NCBI RefSeq assembly: GCF_022549225.1
Contig: NZ_JAKZFD010000014.1
Coordinates: 41,860 to 105,859, forward strand
Direction of reading: 5' to 3'
Source: Pelomonas sp. CA6
GTDB taxonomy: Bacteria > Pseudomonadota > Gammaproteobacteria > Burkholderiales > Burkholderiaceae_C
DNA: 64,000 nucleotides
Shown: positions 53,262 through 61,185 of the stretch, in pieces
How the letters are laid out: each line of letters begins with the position of its first letter
How positions within the stretch are numbered: the first letter of the stretch is position 1
Notes under the pieces: generated by a model
Database searches by the model: none
Seen by the model: only the letters and a program-made list of their open reading frames with translations
What the model was told of the DNA's origin: nothing
Translations under genes and position numbers: made by a program

Positions 53262-53947
53262 AACGCCGTTCTCTGCTGATGATGCTGCCGCCGCTCATGG
53301 CGGTCCTGCTGGCGGCGCCGGTCGCTGCGCAGCCGCGCCAGAACCTGTGGGTGGAGCTGCGCTGGGTCGAGCAGACCCTCAGTGCCGCCGCGGTGGCCGG
53401 CGTGCGCGATGGTGCGGTGGTCGTGGGCACCGGCGGCAGCGTGTCGCCGCGGGGTCAGGTCGTGCTGGGCACGCGGCGCGAGGATGAAAACCAGCGCCAG
53501 ATCCAGCGCCTGCTGGTGCTCAATGGCAGCCAGGCCAGCATCCAGTTGGGCGAGACGGTGCCGGTGCAATGGGTGGATGTGGGCCTGCAGCGCCAGAACG
53601 GCGCGCAGGACCGCGTCTACGCGCTGCCGCGCCAGGGCGTGGTGGAGCGCACCCAGGGCTTCACGCTGAAGCCGCGCTGGCCCGGCGGCCGCGCGCCGGT
53701 GACGGTGGAGTTCAGCCAGCAGGCCAGCGAACCGGCGACGCAGGCGCCGCCGTCGGGGCCGCCTGGGGCCGAGGCGCGCAGCCAGGTCCAGGTCGCCAGC
53801 ACGGTGCAGGTGCCGCTGGGGCAGTGGGTCACGGTGGCGCGCAGTGGCGCAGCGCTGCAGGCGCGCGAGCGCGGCACGCTGAGCACCCGCGATGCCGAGC
53901 AGGTCCACCAGCGCGAACTGCAGATCCGCATCGACCCCGCGCCCTGA
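53258..53947 (+). CDS. Exported beta-rich protein, function unknown
   Basis: A 229-residue protein with a signal peptide (MKRRSLLMMLPPLMAVLLAA, cut near VAAQ). The body looks all-beta: NLWVELRWVEQ, RQIQRLLVLNGSQASIQLGETVPV and QVQVASTVQVPLGQWV. The LNGSQASIQLGETVPV segment recalls the secretin-domain pattern in which a nucleotide-rich notation of N-G/A-x-I-x-x-G-x-x-(V)-P recurs, but this is only a weak resemblance. Its start overlaps the preceding stop (ATGA), indicating translational coupling. The gene is followed by the chitinase after 86 bases. Confidence 0.78.
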   Translation: MKRRSLLMMLPPLMAVLLAAPVAAQPRQNLWVELRWVEQTLSAAAVAGVRDGAVVVGTGGSVSPRGQVVLGTRREDENQRQIQRLLVLNGSQASIQLGETVPVQWVDVGLQRQNGAQDRVYALPRQGVVERTQGFTLKPRWPGGRAPVTVEFSQQASEPATQAPPSGPPGAEARSQVQVASTVQVPLGQWVTVARSGAALQARERGTLSTRDAEQVHQRELQIRIDPAP

Positions 53948-53974
53948 TCCCCGGGAATCGCACAGTTCGGGTTT

Positions 53975-54002
53975 TTGGTATTTGATTGGTACTAGATTGG
54001 CA
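53975..54002. promoter_or_regulatory. Three tandem TTGG(T/C)A repeats, 11 bases apart
   Basis: TTGGTA at 53975-53980, TTGGTA at 53986-53991 and TTGGCA at 53997-54002 recur at exactly 11-base intervals, in an AT-rich 86-base region before the chitinase gene. The one-turn spacing places all three on one helix face, as for a regulator array; the last copy is 31 bases from the start codon. Confidence 0.6.
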
Positions 54003-54033
54003 TTAAGCTGAGGGCTCCTCAGGAGGAGAACCC

Positions 54034-55371
54034 ATGCTGCGTCGCTTGCCATTGCCCGCCCGCTCGTCCCCCCGTCTGGTCACCGCCTTGCTGGCCGCGG
54101 GTCTGGCGGGACTGCTCTCCGGTCCGGTCGCGGCCCAGCCCGCCACCCCGCAGGCGCGCGGCGACGCCGCGCTGTTCGACGCCCAGCCGCGCGCCTTCGA
54201 CGGCCGCAGCGGCAAGGTGGTCGGCGTCTACGTGCCCAACTGGGAAGACCCCGGCCTGCTGGAGCGCGTGCCGGCGCGCAACCTCACCCATGTGCTCTAT
54301 GCCTTTCTGCGCCTCTGCGGTCCCGGCCAACTGCCCAAGGACGCCGCGGCCTGCGTTGGCAAGAAGGACTTCGAGCTGACCGACGGCGCGCTGGAGCGCC
54401 GCTTCGACGGCGTCTTCGCCCGCGCCAAGGCGCGCGCGCCGCAGCTGCAGGTGCTGGCCTCGGTGGGCGGCTGGGGCGGGTCCGACCCCTTCTTCCACCT
54501 CGCCGGCGTGCCCGAGCACCGGGCCGCCTTCGTGGAGGCCTGCGTGCGCTTCCTGCGCGCCCACCCGGCATTCGACGGCATCGACATCGACTGGGAGCAC
54601 CCGGGCGGCAATGGCGCGGCCAACGGCGTGCCACTGGGCGGCGCGCAGGACGGCGCGCATTACGCGCTGCTGATGCAGGAGCTGCGCCGCGCGCTGGATC
54701 AGCTCGGGCGTGACAGCGGCCGGCGCTACCTGCTCAGCACCGCGGTCAACAGCGGCCAGACCATCGTCCAGCGCATCGACTTCCGCGCCGCGGCGCCGGC
54801 GCTGGACCTGGTTTTCATGATGAGCTACGACTTCCACGGCGGCTGGTCCGAGCGCGTGGGCCACCACAGCACGCTGCGCAGCTCGTCCGCCCAGGCCGAC
54901 GACAGCCTGGAGCGCTCCACGCGCAACCTGCTGGAGGCCGGCGTGCCGGCGTCCAAGCTGGTGGCCGGCGTCGCCATGTATGGGCGCGGCTTCGCCGGCG
55001 TGCGGCTGGCCCGGGGCGAGCCGCCCACCGGGGCCGCCAAGACCGGTGCCTGGCCCGCGCCCGAAGGCGCGCTGAGCTACCGCGAGATCGCCGCGCAGGC
55101 GCTCGGGCCGCGCGGTCAGGGGGCCCGCGGCTTCCAGCTGCGCCTGGATCCGGTCACCCAGGGCTATGCGCTCTATCACCCCGGCAAGGGGCTGTGGATG
55201 GGCTATGACGACCCGCGCGCGGTGCTGGCCAAAGGGCGCTTCGCGCGCGAACAGGGGCTGGCCGGCGTGTTCGCGTGGGAGCTGAGCCAGGACAACGGGG
55301 CGCTGCTCAACGCGATGAATGCCGGCGTCGGCAACCAGCCGCTGGACGAGGCGCCGCCGGCACGGCGCTGA
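54034..55371 (+). CDS. Secreted chitinase-like glycoside hydrolase family 18
   Basis: A 445-residue GH18 enzyme with a signal peptide (VTALLAAGLAGLLSGPVAAQ). The signature DGIDIDWE places D181, D184, D186 and the catalytic acid E188. Other barrel parts are VVGVYVPNWEDPG, VLASVGGWGGSDPF and LVFMMSYDFHGGW. All residues needed for substrate-assisted hydrolysis are present, so it should cleave chitin or related beta-1,4-N-acetylglucosamine chains outside the cytoplasm. It has no chitin-binding module. AGGAGG precedes the ATG. Upstream repeats may control its expression. Confidence 0.93.
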   Translation: MLRRLPLPARSSPRLVTALLAAGLAGLLSGPVAAQPATPQARGDAALFDAQPRAFDGRSGKVVGVYVPNWEDPGLLERVPARNLTHVLYAFLRLCGPGQLPKDAAACVGKKDFELTDGALERRFDGVFARAKARAPQLQVLASVGGWGGSDPFFHLAGVPEHRAAFVEACVRFLRAHPAFDGIDIDWEHPGGNGAANGVPLGGAQDGAHYALLMQELRRALDQLGRDSGRRYLLSTAVNSGQTIVQRIDFRAAAPALDLVFMMSYDFHGGWSERVGHHSTLRSSSAQADDSLERSTRNLLEAGVPASKLVAGVAMYGRGFAGVRLARGEPPTGAAKTGAWPAPEGALSYREIAAQALGPRGQGARGFQLRLDPVTQGYALYHPGKGLWMGYDDPRAVLAKGRFAREQGLAGVFAWELSQDNGALLNAMNAGVGNQPLDEAPPARR

Positions 55372-55441
55372 CGCGGCCATGGGGCCTCGTCTTGCTGAGG
55401 CAGATCAAGACCTGGCCCCCGCGCCGGCGCGAGCATGGGGT

Positions 55442-56032
55442 ATGAACGCCCAACGCATCCTGCTGATCCAGGGCCACCCCGACGGCGCGGCCCGCCACCT
55501 GTGCCATGAGCTCGCCGAGGCCTATGCCGCGGGCGCTGCCGAGGGCGGCCATGCGCTGCGCCGGCTGGACATCTCGACGCTGGAGTTCCCGCTGCTGCGC
55601 TCGGTGCAGGACTGGGAGCACGGCGAGGTGCCCGAGCCGCTGCGCCCGGCGCAGCAGGACATCCTCTGGTGTAGCCATCTGGTGCTGGTCTTCCCGCTCT
55701 GGCTGGGCGACATGCCGGCGCTGCTGAAGGGTTTTCTGGAGCAGGTTGCGCGGCCGGGCTTCGCCTTCCACCGCGGGGCCAAGAACCCGATGCAGGCCAA
55801 GGCGCTGGACGGGCGCTCGGCGCGCGTGATCGTCACCATGGGCATGCCGGCGCTGATCTACCGCTACGTGTTCCATGCCCACAGCGTGAAATCGCTGGAG
55901 CGCAACATCCTCGGCTTCGTCGGTTTCGCGCCGGTGCGCGAGACCCTGGTGGGCGGCGTGGACCAGCTCGGCGAGGCGGGCGTGCTGGGCTGGCGCGACA
56001 AGCTGCGCGTGCTGGGGCGGGACGGCGTCTGA
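55442..56032 (+). CDS. Flavodoxin-fold NAD(P)H-dependent oxidoreductase
   Basis: A 196-residue protein of the flavodoxin-like/NQO family. ILLIQGHPDGAARHLCHELA is the usual FMN or NADP-binding start, quoted in part as RILLIQGHPDGAA, and LVLVFPLWLGDMPALLKGFLEQVARPGFAF (quoted as LVFPLWLGDMPALLKGF) is the conserved second motif. Such enzymes reduce quinones or other acceptors by two electrons. The start at 55442 follows an in-frame open stretch that is not coding. It lies 70 bases after the chitinase on the same strand and converges on the VirK-like gene. Confidence 0.88.
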   Translation: MNAQRILLIQGHPDGAARHLCHELAEAYAAGAAEGGHALRRLDISTLEFPLLRSVQDWEHGEVPEPLRPAQQDILWCSHLVLVFPLWLGDMPALLKGFLEQVARPGFAFHRGAKNPMQAKALDGRSARVIVTMGMPALIYRYVFHAHSVKSLERNILGFVGFAPVRETLVGGVDQLGEAGVLGWRDKLRVLGRDGV

Positions 56033-56050
56033 CCCGGCGCGCGGCCGTGC

Positions 56051-56944
56051 TCAGCGGCGCTGCTCGGCCAGCCAGGCGGCGATGCCTTCACCCATCTGTT
56101 GCAGCAGCAGCTGGCGCCGGCGCAGCTCGGCGCGCTTGCGCGAGGGCACGCTCTCCGGGTCGCGTTCACCACAGCCCTGCACCGGCAGCACATACCAGCC
56201 GTCGGCCGCCGGGTGGGCGCCCAGGTCGCACCACAGCGACTCGTGCCGGGTGTGCATGCGGCGGCGGCGCCAATGGTTCAGCACGATGCGGTGCGGGTCG
56301 CCGACCAGTCGCAGTTCGACCGCGCCCAGCGCCTGCGCGAACAGCCGCGCGGCGTCGACCAGCAGCGCGGCGGGGCGGCGTCCATGGGCGCTGCGCGTGG
56401 CGGTGCGGATCAGGGGCAGCGCGTCGTCCGCGCTGCTGCCCTGCAGCCGGCCCACCTGCAGCGCCAGGCCATGCGCGCTCTCGCAGAGCACGAAGGACAG
56501 GCTGTACAGCACGCGCTGGTCCAGCAGCAGGCGCAGGCTCATCTCGCCTTCACGGTGGCCTTCGTGGATGGCCATCAGTTCGATGCTGAGGTTTTCGCCG
56601 GCCTTGCCTTCGGCCAGCCAGACCGTCTGCGCCCGCGCATGGGCGCGCGCCGCCAGGCCTTCCAGGCCCAGCGCGGCGAGCAGCCGGTAGTGCGTGCGCA
56701 GCACTGCCACGCGCTGGGCCAGGCCCAGACGCGCGTCCAGATAGGGCCTGCAAGGCTTGCAGGCCACACGCGGTTCCGTCAGCCGGCCCAGCACCGGATG
56801 GGCGGCGGCGAAGCGCAGCCATTCCATCAGCGCGGAGGGCGCGAGGCCGGCGGTCAACGCGAGCTTGGTCCAGTCCTTGGCGCGCAGCCTCTGGCGGCGC
56901 AGGTAGGCCCAGACGGCGGGAGTCGACTGCCGGCCTTGTGTCAT
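56051..56944 (-). CDS. VirK/YbjX-family (DUF535) protein
   Basis: A 297-residue protein of the DUF535 family. Features are THYRLLAALG, LAEGKAGENLSIELMAIHEG quoted in part (GENLSIELMAIHEG), LSFVLCESAHGLALQVGRLQG (quoted in part as LCESAHGLALQVG) and a basic ESVPSRKRAELRRR segment. The family includes Shigella VirK and Salmonella YbjX, proteins linked to outer-membrane changes; a specific function is unknown. The start codon shares one base with the stop of the upstream outer-membrane barrel gene, so the two are translated together and presumably act at the same envelope site. Confidence 0.88.
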   Translation of the reverse strand: MTQGRQSTPAVWAYLRRQRLRAKDWTKLALTAGLAPSALMEWLRFAAAHPVLGRLTEPRVACKPCRPYLDARLGLAQRVAVLRTHYRLLAALGLEGLAARAHARAQTVWLAEGKAGENLSIELMAIHEGHREGEMSLRLLLDQRVLYSLSFVLCESAHGLALQVGRLQGSSADDALPLIRTATRSAHGRRPAALLVDAARLFAQALGAVELRLVGDPHRIVLNHWRRRRMHTRHESLWCDLGAHPAADGWYVLPVQGCGERDPESVPSRKRAELRRRQLLLQQMGEGIAAWLAEQRR

Positions 56945-57513
56945 CAGAAGCTGGCCTTCAGGCCCACCGAGAGCATGCGGTCCTTCAGACGCGAGGACAG
57001 CTTGCCGTAGTCGTCGAAGTCGGCCGTCAGCGAGAAGCCGGGGCTGAGCTTGTACTCCAGCCCGACGCCGATCAGGCGCGTGGTCTTGCGGCCGTCCAGC
57101 GTGGCGCCGTCGGTCAGCACATGGGTGCTGTTGGCGCGCGCGCGCGCCACGCCCAGGCGGCCGTTCAGTGCGAAGGACTCGCCCAGCGGCAGGGTGCCGA
57201 CGACCGCGCCGTAGAAGGCGGAGCCGCGTGCGGTCTGGGTCAGGTCGGCGCCGGCCTGGCGCGCGGTTTCCTTGTAGCGGCCCAGATGGACATAGCCGCC
57301 TTCCAGCGCGAAGTTCTCGCTCAGGCGGTAGCCGCCGTAGAACTTGGCACCGAAGGCGCGGCGGTCTTCCTTGATCAGCGGCGTCACGGCGCGATCGGCG
57401 CGGAACTGGCTGTAGCCCAGGCTGGCGCCGGCGTACCAGTTGCTTTGCTGCACCGGGGCGGCATGGACCTGCGACGCGGCCAACAGCGGCAGCAGCAGGG
57501 CGAGGGTCTTCAT
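56944..57513 (-). CDS. Outer-membrane beta-barrel protein (OmpA-like small porin fold)
   Basis: A 189-residue exported barrel. A signal peptide (MKTLALLLPLLAASQVHA) precedes an eight-stranded pattern: NWYAGASLGYSQFRADRA, FGAKFYGGYRLSENFALEGG quoted in part as FYGGYRLSENFALEGGY, and a terminal Phe in GLKASF as required by the BAM complex. The start at 57513 is preferred over in-frame codons upstream, which would add a polar leader. It is the first gene of a pair with the VirK/YbjX-like protein and is divergent from mgsA. Confidence 0.9.
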   Translation of the reverse strand: MKTLALLLPLLAASQVHAAPVQQSNWYAGASLGYSQFRADRAVTPLIKEDRRAFGAKFYGGYRLSENFALEGGYVHLGRYKETARQAGADLTQTARGSAFYGAVVGTLPLGESFALNGRLGVARARANSTHVLTDGATLDGRKTTRLIGVGLEYKLSPGFSLTADFDDYGKLSSRLKDRMLSVGLKASF

Positions 57514-57788
57514 GGCATGGGGTCGAAGGGAAACGCTCACAGAACTCTCCAAGGTTGCGGACTGCAGCGCGCCGCGGGGCGGCGCGAACTCAGGCCTTGC
57601 ATCGTGGAGGGGGGAACTTCAGGGTGTCTGAGCGGCGTGTGAACGTGGGCTGAAGAGGGGCGGCGGAGCGAACAACGATCGCCTCCTCTGTGCGGAGATC
57701 GCTCATTGTCACATGTTGTGAACGGTTTGCGTGTCCGGGGTTTTCACTTGCCACCTCGATGTAACCGGGGCCGCCTAAGATTCTTGCC
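57514..57788. promoter_or_regulatory. Divergent control region of the barrel gene and mgsA
   Basis: These 275 bases separate two divergent genes. They are AT-richer near 57700-57770. A short dyad TCACA-TGT-TGTGA lies at about 57707-57719. No confident promoter could be fixed. Confidence 0.4.
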
Positions 57789-58157
57789 ATGATGCAAATC
57801 GCGCTGATCGCCCACGATGGCAAGAAGAAGGACATGGTGGCGCTGGCGGCCGAGTTCCGCCCGCTGCTGACCCGCTGCACGCTGATGGCCACGGGCACCA
57901 CCGGCAGCCGCCTGCACCAGGAGCTGGGGCTCACGGTGGAGTGCCTGCACTCCGGCCCGCTGGGCGGCGACCTGCAGATCGGCGCGCGCCTGGCCGAGGG
58001 CCGGGTGGACGCGGTGGTCTTCCTGCGCGACCCGATGACGCCGCAGCCGCACGAACCCGACATCAACGCGCTGGTGCGCGCCTGCGACGTGCACGACGTG
58101 CCCTGCGCCACCAACGTGGCGAGCGCACGCCTGCTGCTGAAAGCCCTGGGCGGCTGA
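57789..58157 (+). CDS. mgsA: Methylglyoxal synthase
   Basis: A 122-residue enzyme that turns dihydroxyacetone phosphate into methylglyoxal and phosphate, bypassing lower glycolysis when phosphate is short. Active-site segments are present: [34 protein letters not shown] (with the catalytic Asp), [15 protein letters not shown] and CATNVASA. It is about 30 residues shorter than the E. coli enzyme, which is normal for many homologues. It is divergent from the outer-membrane gene and followed by an exported YciI-like gene after 64 bases. Confidence 0.96.
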   Translation: MMQIALIAHDGKKKDMVALAAEFRPLLTRCTLMATGTTGSRLHQELGLTVECLHSGPLGGDLQIGARLAEGRVDAVVFLRDPMTPQPHEPDINALVRACDVHDVPCATNVASARLLLKALGG

Positions 58158-58221
58158 GCGCCCCCGCCGCACTACAGTCGGCACCTGAAGCGGCCCGCGT
58201 CCGGGCCCATGGGAGGCCGCG

Positions 58222-58926
58222 ATGCCCCGACTGCTCCACCGCCGCGCGCTGCTGAAGGCGCTGTCGCTGGCCTGGCTGGGCGCCCCGCTGGCGGTCGTCG
58301 GGCAGGGCGTCGCGACCGACGCGCCGCCGTTGCGCGACTGGTTCATCTTCCTGGAAAGCGGCCAGCCCACGCCGCCCGACAAGGAGGCGGTGGCCGCGAT
58401 GCAGCGCCGCCACATCGACAATTTCAAGCGCCTGTTCGGCCAAGGCAAGCTCTTCGGCGCCGGCCCCTTGCGCGACCCGGCGCGCGTCAAGCGCGGCATC
58501 GTGGTTGTGCGTGCGCACAGCCGCGAGGAGCTGATGGACTTCTTCGCGCCCGACGACTATGTGCGCGAGGGCTACATGAGCGTCCATGCCGTGCCCGCGC
58601 GCGTGCGCCAGCCGCTGGGCACGACGGACATCGACCCGAGTGGCATCGAGGAGGTGCGCATCCTGATGCTGAGCCGGCCTGCGCAGGCACCGCTGTCGGC
58701 GCAGGAGGACGCGGCGGCCGAGGCCTTGCTGCGGGAGCTGTTGGCGCGCCGCGTGCTGCATGCGGGCTACCAGCTGCAGGAAGGGCCCATCGCCGAGGTG
58801 CTGTTCGCGCGCGGCACCGACGACGCCGCGCTGCAGGCCGCGCTGGCCGACTATCCGGGGCTGGCGGACCAGCGCGTGAGCCTGAGCGTGTGGGCGCAGT
58901 GGCTGGGCAAGGGCGTGCTGCGCTGA
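58222..58926 (+). CDS. Exported protein with two YciI-like domains
   Basis: A 234-residue protein with an RR-containing leader (HRRALLKALSLAWLGAPLAVV), Tat-like, and then two YciI-type ferredoxin-like repeats. The first (about residues 40-130) has RRHIDNFKRLFGQGKLFGAGPLRDP and REELMDFFAPDDYVREG, the usual pattern; only short parts are quoted (HIDNFKRLFGQGKLFGAG). The second (about 140-230) is a degenerate copy, including LARRVLHAGYQLQEGPIAEV. YciI proteins are typically small cytoplasmic proteins with a His-Asp pair; export is unusual. Gene start and signal look convincing; the function is unknown. Confidence 0.8.
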   Translation: MPRLLHRRALLKALSLAWLGAPLAVVGQGVATDAPPLRDWFIFLESGQPTPPDKEAVAAMQRRHIDNFKRLFGQGKLFGAGPLRDPARVKRGIVVVRAHSREELMDFFAPDDYVREGYMSVHAVPARVRQPLGTTDIDPSGIEEVRILMLSRPAQAPLSAQEDAAAEALLRELLARRVLHAGYQLQEGPIAEVLFARGTDDAALQAALADYPGLADQRVSLSVWAQWLGKGVLR

Positions 58927-58933
58927 GGCCGGT

Positions 58934-60388
58934 TCAGCGCGTCAGCGGCAGCGGGAAGCTCGCCAGGCTGGCATGGCCCTGGGCGGTGAGCGCCTGCACG
59001 CCGAAGACCAGGTTGTCCTTGGACAGCGGCAGCGTGACCCGCGTCTGTTCCGGCGGCAGCAGCGCGCTGCCTTCCCACATCTGCGCTTCGCTGCGGCGCC
59101 AGACCACGCGGTAGCCCGCCAGCTGCGGGTCCGTGCTCGCGGCCCAGCTCAGCGTGGTGTCGTTGCCCAGCTCGCGCGCATCGATGCGCGCGTCGCGCAC
59201 CGGCGCCGGCGCCCAGGCCAGCGTCGCCAGCCCGGCGAGGTTGATGCGCGCGACATTGGCGATGTAGGCGGGGTCGGTGAACTCCACCCGATCGCCATAG
59301 ACCACGCCGTTCTCGGTGCGCAGGTTCTGGTGCTGGTGCGCGAAGTTTTCGAAGGGTTCGGAGAAGCGCACCGCGGCATAGCCGCGCTCCAGGAAGGGCA
59401 GGTGATCGCCGCCGCGCAGATAGCGGTCGCGGCGCTGGATCAGCTCGATGTGGAAGCCGCTCAGGTAGCGCTCGCCCACCGCCTTCAGGTGCCGGCCCAG
59501 CTGCTGCGCCGGCAGGTCCTCGCTGCCGCCAGCCAGCGCGATGGGCTGCAGCCGCGCGCGCAGCGCCTCGTTGGCGCGCTGCTCGTCTGCGCTGGTCGCG
59601 CTGTTGCTGCGCGCGTCCACGAGCAGGCGCAGCAAGGGGTCCAGCCCATCGGCGAACAGGCGCAGCCGGCGCGGGTCGTGCTGGCCCGCGTCGCCGCGCG
59701 GGCTGCCGATGATGTCGTTGGTGATCATCGCCTCGACATTGAGGCCCTGCTGGCGCGCGCGCCGGGCCCAGTGGCGTGCGCCAAGCAGGCCCTGCTCCTC
59801 GCCGGCCACCGCCATGAAGACCAGCGTGGCGTCGAAACGCCCGCGCGCCATCGCGCAGGCCATCTCCATCACCGCGGCGGTGCCGGAGGCGTCGTCGTTG
59901 GCGCCCGGGGCCTCGCCCTGGGCGTCCATCACGTCACCGTTGCGCGAGTCGTAGTGCCCACTGACCACCAGCACGCGTTCGCGCGGCGTGCCCGCCGACG
60001 CGCCGGGCAGCGTGGCCACCACGTTGACCAGCTCGGTCGCCTCGCGCAGCCGCGGCCCCGGCGGCTCGACGAAGGCGTCCATCGTCACCTGCAGCGGCGT
60101 GCCCTGCGCGCAGTCGCGCAGCTGCTTCTCGATCCAGCGCCGCGCCGCGCCGATGCCGCGCGTGTCGGACTGGGTGTCCGACGCCGTGTGGCGGGTGCCG
60201 AAGGCGGCGAGCTGGCGGATATGGCCGGCGATGCGCTCGGCGGAGATGCGTTCCATCATCGCGAACACGCGCGCATCGGGCGGTGGCGGCGCTTGCGACA
60301 CGCCCTGCGCCAGCGCGGCCGACGCCAGCGCCATCAAGCCCAGGCCCAGGCCCAGGCCCAGGCCCAGCGGCAGGCGGCGCGCCTTCAT
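58934..60388 (-). CDS. M28-family zinc aminopeptidase, exported
   Basis: A 484-residue metallopeptidase. The signal peptide includes a GLGLGLGLGL run coded by a hexanucleotide tandem repeat. Zinc ligands appear in VVSGHYDSRNG (H, D), GANDDASGTAAVMEM (D), VAGEEQGLLGARHW (E) and TNDIIGSPRGD (D), with a last histidine in HLPFLERGYAAVRF. The C-terminal region (about 395-484) looks like a fibronectin type III or beta domain (ELGNDTTLSWAASTDPQLAGY). Its start overlaps the stop of the upstream dienelactone hydrolase by 4 bases, so the pair is an operon. Confidence 0.92.
   Translation of the reverse strand: MKARRLPLGLGLGLGLGLMALASAALAQGVSQAPPPPDARVFAMMERISAERIAGHIRQLAAFGTRHTASDTQSDTRGIGAARRWIEKQLRDCAQGTPLQVTMDAFVEPPGPRLREATELVNVVATLPGASAGTPRERVLVVSGHYDSRNGDVMDAQGEAPGANDDASGTAAVMEMACAMARGRFDATLVFMAVAGEEQGLLGARHWARRARQQGLNVEAMITNDIIGSPRGDAGQHDPRRLRLFADGLDPLLRLLVDARSNSATSADEQRANEALRARLQPIALAGGSEDLPAQQLGRHLKAVGERYLSGFHIELIQRRDRYLRGGDHLPFLERGYAAVRFSEPFENFAHQHQNLRTENGVVYGDRVEFTDPAYIANVARINLAGLATLAWAPAPVRDARIDARELGNDTTLSWAASTDPQLAGYRVVWRRSEAQMWEGSALLPPEQTRVTLPLSKDNLVFGVQALTAQGHASLASFPLPLTR
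60339..60367. repeat. Hexanucleotide repeat in the signal peptide coding region
   Basis: CCCAGG is repeated 4.8 times on the plus strand (60339-60367), encoding the alternating Gly-Leu run of the M28 peptidase signal peptide on the minus strand. As a six-base unit, copy changes alter length in steps of two residues without frameshift. Confidence 0.85.
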
Positions 60389-61065
60389 GCCCCGGCCTCG
60401 CGCGCCAGATGGCGCCGCAGGAAGTCCAGCGTGCGCTGCCAGGCCAGCGCGGCGGCGCCGGCGTCGTAGACCTCGGGGCGCGCATTGTTGAAGAAGGCGT
60501 GGTCCGCCTCGTAGTGGTGCAGTTCGGGCGCCAGGCCGGCGTCGTGCATGCGCCGCGCCAGCGCGTCCACCACGGCCGGCGTGCACCAGTCGTCGCGGCT
60601 GGCGAAATGGCCCTGGAAGGGGATGCGGATCTGCGCCGGGTCGGCGAACTCCGCCGGCGGCACGCCATAGAAGCACACCGCCGCGGCCGCCTCCGGCACA
60701 TGGACCGCTGCGGCCACCGTCAGCGCGCCGCCCATGCAGAAGCCCGCCACGCCCACCGGCAGGCCGCGCGCGCGCAGATGCTGCACGGCGCCGCGCAGGT
60801 CCTGGTGGGTGGCATCGGCGAAGTCCAGTCCCGTCATCAGGTGGCTGGCCTCGTCGGCGCTGCTGGCCAGGCGGCCGCGGTAGAGATCCGGCGCCAGCGT
60901 CGTGAAGCCGGCCTGCGCGAAGCGGTCCGCGACGGCGCGGATGTGGGCGTTGAGCCCCCACCACTCCTGGATCAGCACCAGCCCCGGGGCCCGCGGCCCG
61001 GCGTCCGCCAGGTAGGCGTTGCTGGTCTGCCCGTCGGGTCGTTTGATTTCGATCATCTGTCCCAT
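60385..61065 (-). CDS. Dienelactone hydrolase family protein
   Basis: A 226-residue alpha/beta hydrolase. The nucleophile elbow is GVAGFCMGGALT (Cys), the acid lies in ASRDDWCTP, and the histidine in YEADHAFFN, giving the Cys-Asp-His triad of dienelactone hydrolases. LVLIQEWWGLNAHIR is the typical first conserved region. AAGGAG five bases before the ATG at 61065 fixes the start over a longer option at 61107. It may act on cyclic lactones from aromatic degradation or on other esters; no aromatic ring-cleavage gene is nearby. It is cotranscribed with the M28 peptidase. Confidence 0.92.
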   Translation of the reverse strand: MGQMIEIKRPDGQTSNAYLADAGPRAPGLVLIQEWWGLNAHIRAVADRFAQAGFTTLAPDLYRGRLASSADEASHLMTGLDFADATHQDLRGAVQHLRARGLPVGVAGFCMGGALTVAAAVHVPEAAAAVCFYGVPPAEFADPAQIRIPFQGHFASRDDWCTPAVVDALARRMHDAGLAPELHHYEADHAFFNNARPEVYDAGAAALAWQRTLDFLRRHLAREAGA

Positions 61066-61185
61066 CGTGTCTCCTTCGCGGCCGGCGCCTGCACGGGTGA
61101 CTATCATCGCTCAGCCTCCGCCGCGGCCCGCCGTGGCGGTGCGGATTTGCAAAGGCCGCGGAACCGACCCGGCCAGGGAGAAACA

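Noticed and set aside
57705..57722. A CRP-type site before mgsA.
   Set aside because: The half sites are in the reverse order and spacing (TCACA-N3-TGTGA), not TGTGA-N6-TCACA.
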